DNA of 64,000 nt from NCBI GenBank assembly GCA_037833965.1, contig AP031351.1:1252501-1316500 (forward strand). The letters run 5' to 3'. Shown in pieces: positions 60,001 through 64,000 of the stretch. The notes under the pieces were generated by a model. It saw only the letters and a list, made by a program, of their open reading frames with translations, was not told the origin of the DNA and did not search any database. How positions within the stretch are numbered: the first letter of the stretch is position 1; every line of letters begins with the position of its first letter. This stretch comes from Marchantia polymorpha subsp. ruderalis. Lineage: Eukaryota; Streptophyta; Marchantiopsida; Marchantiales; Marchantiaceae. The position numbers and the translations under genes were made by a program.

Positions 60001-63000
60001 AAAAGTTTCTGTGTTCTGGAGCCTCATCCTATTCTTCGTCTTCTTTCCGCTTGTAGATGATGAAAGAATCACAAAGCAAGGATAATATCACTGTTCGCTG
60101 GGACATTGGTCTAAACAAGAAACGCGTCGCCTACTTTGTTTTCCCAAAGGTTTGTACTCATCCCTTGAATTATTTGTGCATTCTTACATTGTCCTATGTC
60201 TTGTACGTAGCAGAGCACTCGAATGCATGAGAAGAGGGTTTCTAAATAAAAGTTATTTTCAACTCGTCCTCTATATCCCTAGATTGCATTGTAGGAAATT
60301 CTCGAAGAGGGTGGCCATGGCTCGTGCAGACACTGGACATTGTAATTGCTGTTAAGACTCTTCGACTTCTATCTCTTTCGTAGAAGTCACGTGTTTCTTC
60401 GGTTTTCAGTCCAATTGATATATGTCCTCATTAGTTGGGATGATTTGCGTCACGTACAGGAAGACAATGAACTACGCCTAGTACCCGGTGATGAACTACG
60501 GTTACGTTACCCGGGAGATTCCACACATTCTGCCTGGCAGTCAGTCGGCCATGTGGTATAAATTCTTGTCTTTCTTCGTTTTGTATGTTTCGCTTTAATG
60601 CTTGGAGGCCAAGTTGTTTCGCATCACTACGTATGTGGATCAGAATGTCAGGGCAGTTTTTGACGATTATATCTCTTGCAGATCAAATTAACCGCTCAAG
60701 AGGAGGTTGCCCTCGAGCTTCGTGCCAGCCAGGTAGAAGCACTCTTTCGTTGTTGAGCTAAGTTGCGGTTTACATATACTATGTTGTCTGCTTTCGACTG
60801 AGATATCGACGTGTGGTCTTTCATTTTTATTCAAAAGGTTCACTCTTTCTCGTTGAAGTTGTGTCTTCTTATCGCTAGGTCTGTATGTTCGTCGTTTTCG
60901 CGTTGGAGTCGACGTACACTGAACAGTGTAGCTAATAAAGTGTCATTCACCTACCTTTTGTTCACAGCCAGAATGATCAAAACTCAACTCGAGCATTTAG
61001 TTTTGTGCGGGTTAGAATTATTTTATCTTTGATGTGCACCTTGGGTTGCAGAATAACTCGTCCTGTTTGTAGCTGGTCTTCTGGCACCTTGAATTTTGGG
61101 AAGATATCTTACTCAACAGTGTCCTCTACATGGTAGAAGCCGTCACGACGACTCGTTGCTCCCTTAGCTTTGGTTTTCTCGGGTCCCCTGATTTCTGGAT
61201 TAATTACTGTGAATACAAGGGAGTCTGAAACCAATGTTTCAGAACCAGCAGTCACAGTCATTTCTTCCCTGGCGTCGTCATCTATCTGCAAGTGTGATAG
61301 TTCACCGTCTTCAGATCCACTCATTTTCACGGTGTTCATTACCTTTCATGGCAATGAAAGTAACTGTTGTCTCTTTCCTCTTGAGACTCTACGTAGTTTC
61401 TTCAGTTTTAGTGCATGAATAATATGTAGAAACAGTATCACAATGACCACCATTTGGACAGTTCATAAAATTTCATGCTACAAGTTCTCAGCTCATACGT
61501 TAGGTACGATTCTGGCTAGCTTAGAATTGAGCTCCAGTTGAGCCGCTTCCTCATTCTCCTCTTGTGGACTAAGCAGCCTTACGCCAAAAATGCACATCTC
61601 GATGATAAATCATCTATCTTAAGTTTCGTAATTGTCACTGTCTTGCATTTTTTCAGTATTTTAAGATGCCTAACTGAAGTGGAATGATTAGGTTCAATTT
61701 TGGACTCTATCTGCTTTCTTTTAGTATAGAATGTCTGTCGCATTACACAGACCCCCACTTTGTTATGTCTCGATCGGGATCATTCGCTTACTTATAATTG
61801 ATGACAATATCAAAAAGACTTACTTTGTTGTTATCTACGCTGTATTTTCACCTGACCTAGTTTGTAGGTGGAGCTGATTATTGAGATTGATTCGTTGTAT
61901 GGAGCGTCTGTTCATGTTAAACTTGAAGTACTAATTTTTTAAAAAAAATCTCCAGGGTGTGCCTATTGACGTGAATCACAACTTCAGCGTGGACTTCGTA
62001 TGGAAGAGTACTAGTTTCGACCGGATGCAGGCTGCGATGAAGACATTTGCTGTTGACGAGACCAGTGTCAGTGGGTGCGTGATCTGATCTTCTATGCACA
62101 GAACCTGAAAGAGTTTGTTAACGTTCTTGGTTTGCTACACTTTTCGCCGAAGGAAATATCTGTAGCGTTTGACATTAATACAAGATTAAGGCATGACCGT
62201 CGTTACTCTTGAGTCACGAGTACTTAGTGCCATGTTCGGAATATATAGTTGCCCCAGGTTCTCTCCCGATGGCATTTCGTTAGGCCCTGCCTCTGATTCT
62301 GCTGTTGCATTTATCTGATGCAAACTGCAGTCCTACCTGCTTTTCATAACCAGAAATCGGAACACCGATGACACCACCGAGTTGTGAAGTTGCAAAGTGA
62401 TGCTTGTCATTCACATGCCGTGATGTTCAGATATGACAGCTTGAAATTCGCATGTTTATATATCGTTTTGTTTTCGTTATTTCCTTTCCATCTCATGCAT
62501 GTCTGATTGCTCATATGAAAGTCGATACAGAAACGCTAGGTGCTGCATTTGATAACTGCGGATATTTCAGATGTTTAGATCTCTTGTACATCTTCTATGT
62601 GGCCAGCCTTTCCTTCGTTCTCCATCAAATTTACCGTTTGTTTTCCTGCATGATAAGGTCTTTCGGTTGATCTTGAATCAATTTATCATTCACATCATTT
62701 AACTCATTTACGCCAAGGAATTGCTTGCTGATTAGACGCCTGAGTCTGATCCTAGATTCTGTCATCATATAAGTAGACTTGTACGAGAGTTAAGTTTTGC
62801 ATGTGTGAGGAATATGTCTTTATCACCAATCATCATATGTATTCTCGCATTACATTCTCTTTAGTTTTTCTCACAGTGTTACAAGTAAACATATCCAAAC
62901 GCCAGGTTTCGTTTTCCATTACGTTAAATATTTTTACGAAGATGTAAATATCTGGAAACCTTACCCATAGCAACCAGTCAAAAGTTCCCTGTTTTGTTTC

Positions 63001-63725
63001 ACTCAATTGCAATATATATACATCTCCCCATAAGGAATGTATCTGTTTTATAGGTATATATACCATCGCCTCTTGGGACACGAAGTAGAGCTACAAACAG
63101 TTCGCAATACTCTACCTCGCCGATTCGGAGCTCCTGGACTACCTGAATTGAATGCTTCTCAGGTGCGAAGATTGGTGATTGATTCTTGTGAACTTGTAGC
63201 AAGGTTCAAATCTTAGTTGTATAATTTCTACTTGCTCTTTGCATTTTTATCTCGAAATGTACATCTTTGCCCTTAGAATTTCACAATGTTTTCTCTTTCA
63301 TTCATACATCAGGGACTATCATGGTTGCGTTGCTATGGATTATAAGTCAGGTTCTTTTTATTTTATATGGGAACAACGACTAACACATGGGCGTTTTAAG
63401 TACAGTTCTTTGTTGATATTTAACAAGGAAATATTCGGATGATGAATTTGGCAAGTTACATCATGCTACCATACTGGTTCGCATCATTATCAGTCTTATC
63501 GATCTTTGTTAAGAATATCACGCTCTTCTGAGCAAAAGCTCGTTAATCTTTTGACCTCACTCTCTCGTATCTCCGTTTGTTTATGAATAATAATAAAAAC
63601 AGGTCTACGCCGTGAAGAGTGTCCTTCAAAAGCCAGTGAGTTTGATCCAGGGTCCTCCAGGGACAGGAAAGACCGTTACGTCTGCGGCGATTGTCTACCA
63701 TCTTGCGAAGCAGGGGCAGGGCCAG
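57035..63725 (+). CDS. UPF1: UPF1 RNA helicase, central NMD factor, first ten coding exons
   Basis: Exons 57035-57529, 58330-58581, 59052-59222, 59536-59586, 60057-60149, 60460-60555, 60682-60732, 61956-62074, 63054-63162 and 63603-63725 join in frame with GT-AG introns to give 520 residues; the gene continues past the window. The N-terminus has the conserved [20 protein letters not shown]. The Cys/His zinc domain that binds UPF2 follows ([49 protein letters not shown]), then the 1B stalk region ([39 protein letters not shown]), then [17 protein letters not shown] and the Walker A motif GPPGTGKT at about residues 496-503. The ATP-dependent helicase motifs II-VI lie outside. UPF1 recognises premature stops and triggers mRNA decay in the cytoplasm. 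The first in-frame ATG gives a normal-length N-terminus. No defect was seen. Confidence 0.96.
59679..59830. repeat. Two-copy 76-bp tandem duplication in a UPF1 intron
   Basis: AGATTAGAATCTCTTTTTGA followed by GAGCTGTGTCCCTACAATAT and CTTTGAAGCGTAGA occurs at 59679 and again at 59755, differing by one inserted C. The near identity implies a recent duplication. Confidence 0.93.
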
Positions 63726-64000
63726 GTAATTCGGTTACTGAGTTTTCTTGTCTTTTGTCAAATCATTTGACTCTTCACTTTTTATCGTTTAGGATTTGGA
63801 GACGGATATTTGTAATTATTCCATTTTATTGTATGTGATATGATTGTCATACAGAAATGATGTATCAACTGTTCTTTTCCTTAGCTTTGCACGTCACTTA
63901 CACAGCTACTCCTAGCTTCTTGAGTCTCAAATAAGTGTTGAAATGCTTTTTTCAAGTAAAGTAGAGGTGGTACGTTTACCACTATTAATATGGACCTGCG

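Noticed and set aside
1..64000. CRISPR arrays, tRNA or rRNA genes, organellar insertions
   Set aside because: I looked for spaced identical repeats, tRNA T-loop motifs (GGTTCRANTCC) and rRNA-like blocks by eye and found none convincing; near hits such as GGTTCGAATAATC at about 9229 lack a cloverleaf context.

Overview
The window is nuclear DNA of a land plant. It contains spliced genes with GT-AG introns of roughly 80-1400 bp, plant-type orthologues (mitochondrial EF-G, UPF1/LBA1, a plant bHLH factor, a LEA-TMEM205 fusion), a plant-type U6 sequence, and long AT-rich, transposon-littered deserts. The gene sequences look most like those of a non-seed plant, probably a bryophyte such as a moss. 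That placement is inference from protein flavour and was not tested.

Layout: (1) 1-7458 (+), the last 15 exons of mitochondrial translation factor EF-G1. One intron carries a near-perfect U6 snRNA sequence whose 5' end is an inverted fold-back; another carries a 90-bp tandem duplication. (2) 7459-20400, a gene-poor transposon zone. It has a copia-type LTR (10425-11691) with an adjacent tRNA-iMet-type primer-binding site and unusual internal inverted repeats, a decayed hAT transposase (about 14598-15680) and a split hypothetical ORF. (3) 20400-27416, a GC-rich block followed by a four-exon bHLH transcription factor with a C-terminal ACT-like region. (4) 27417-37300, no recognisable host gene; AT-rich DNA and a broken hAT/DUF659-type transposase on the minus strand (32244-35200) with one terminal inverted repeat candidate. 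(5) 37400-40796 (+), a four-exon gene fusing a long LEA repeat region to a TMEM205/DUF4149-like membrane domain, preceded by a palindromic ABRE pair overlapping a DRE. (6) 41254-43699 (-), a dynamin-like protein whose G1 and G3 GTP-binding motifs are altered, probably a pseudo-GTPase. (7) 43700-56700, low-information DNA and an extreme AT desert containing a tandem array of decayed HMG-box modules (about 53217-54790) and an isolated GC-rich island. (8) 56760-64000 (+), the first ten coding exons of UPF1, the central nonsense-mediated-decay helicase, with a purine-rich leader and a short upstream ORF.

The intact genes are unrelated housekeeping, stress and regulatory genes, with no sign of a cluster. 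The most unusual features are structural. The U6 copy has the structure expected of self-primed reverse transcription, and perfect short inverted repeats with tiny loops recur across the whole window, including inside coding sequence. No CRISPR array, tRNA, rRNA or organellar insertion was recognised.
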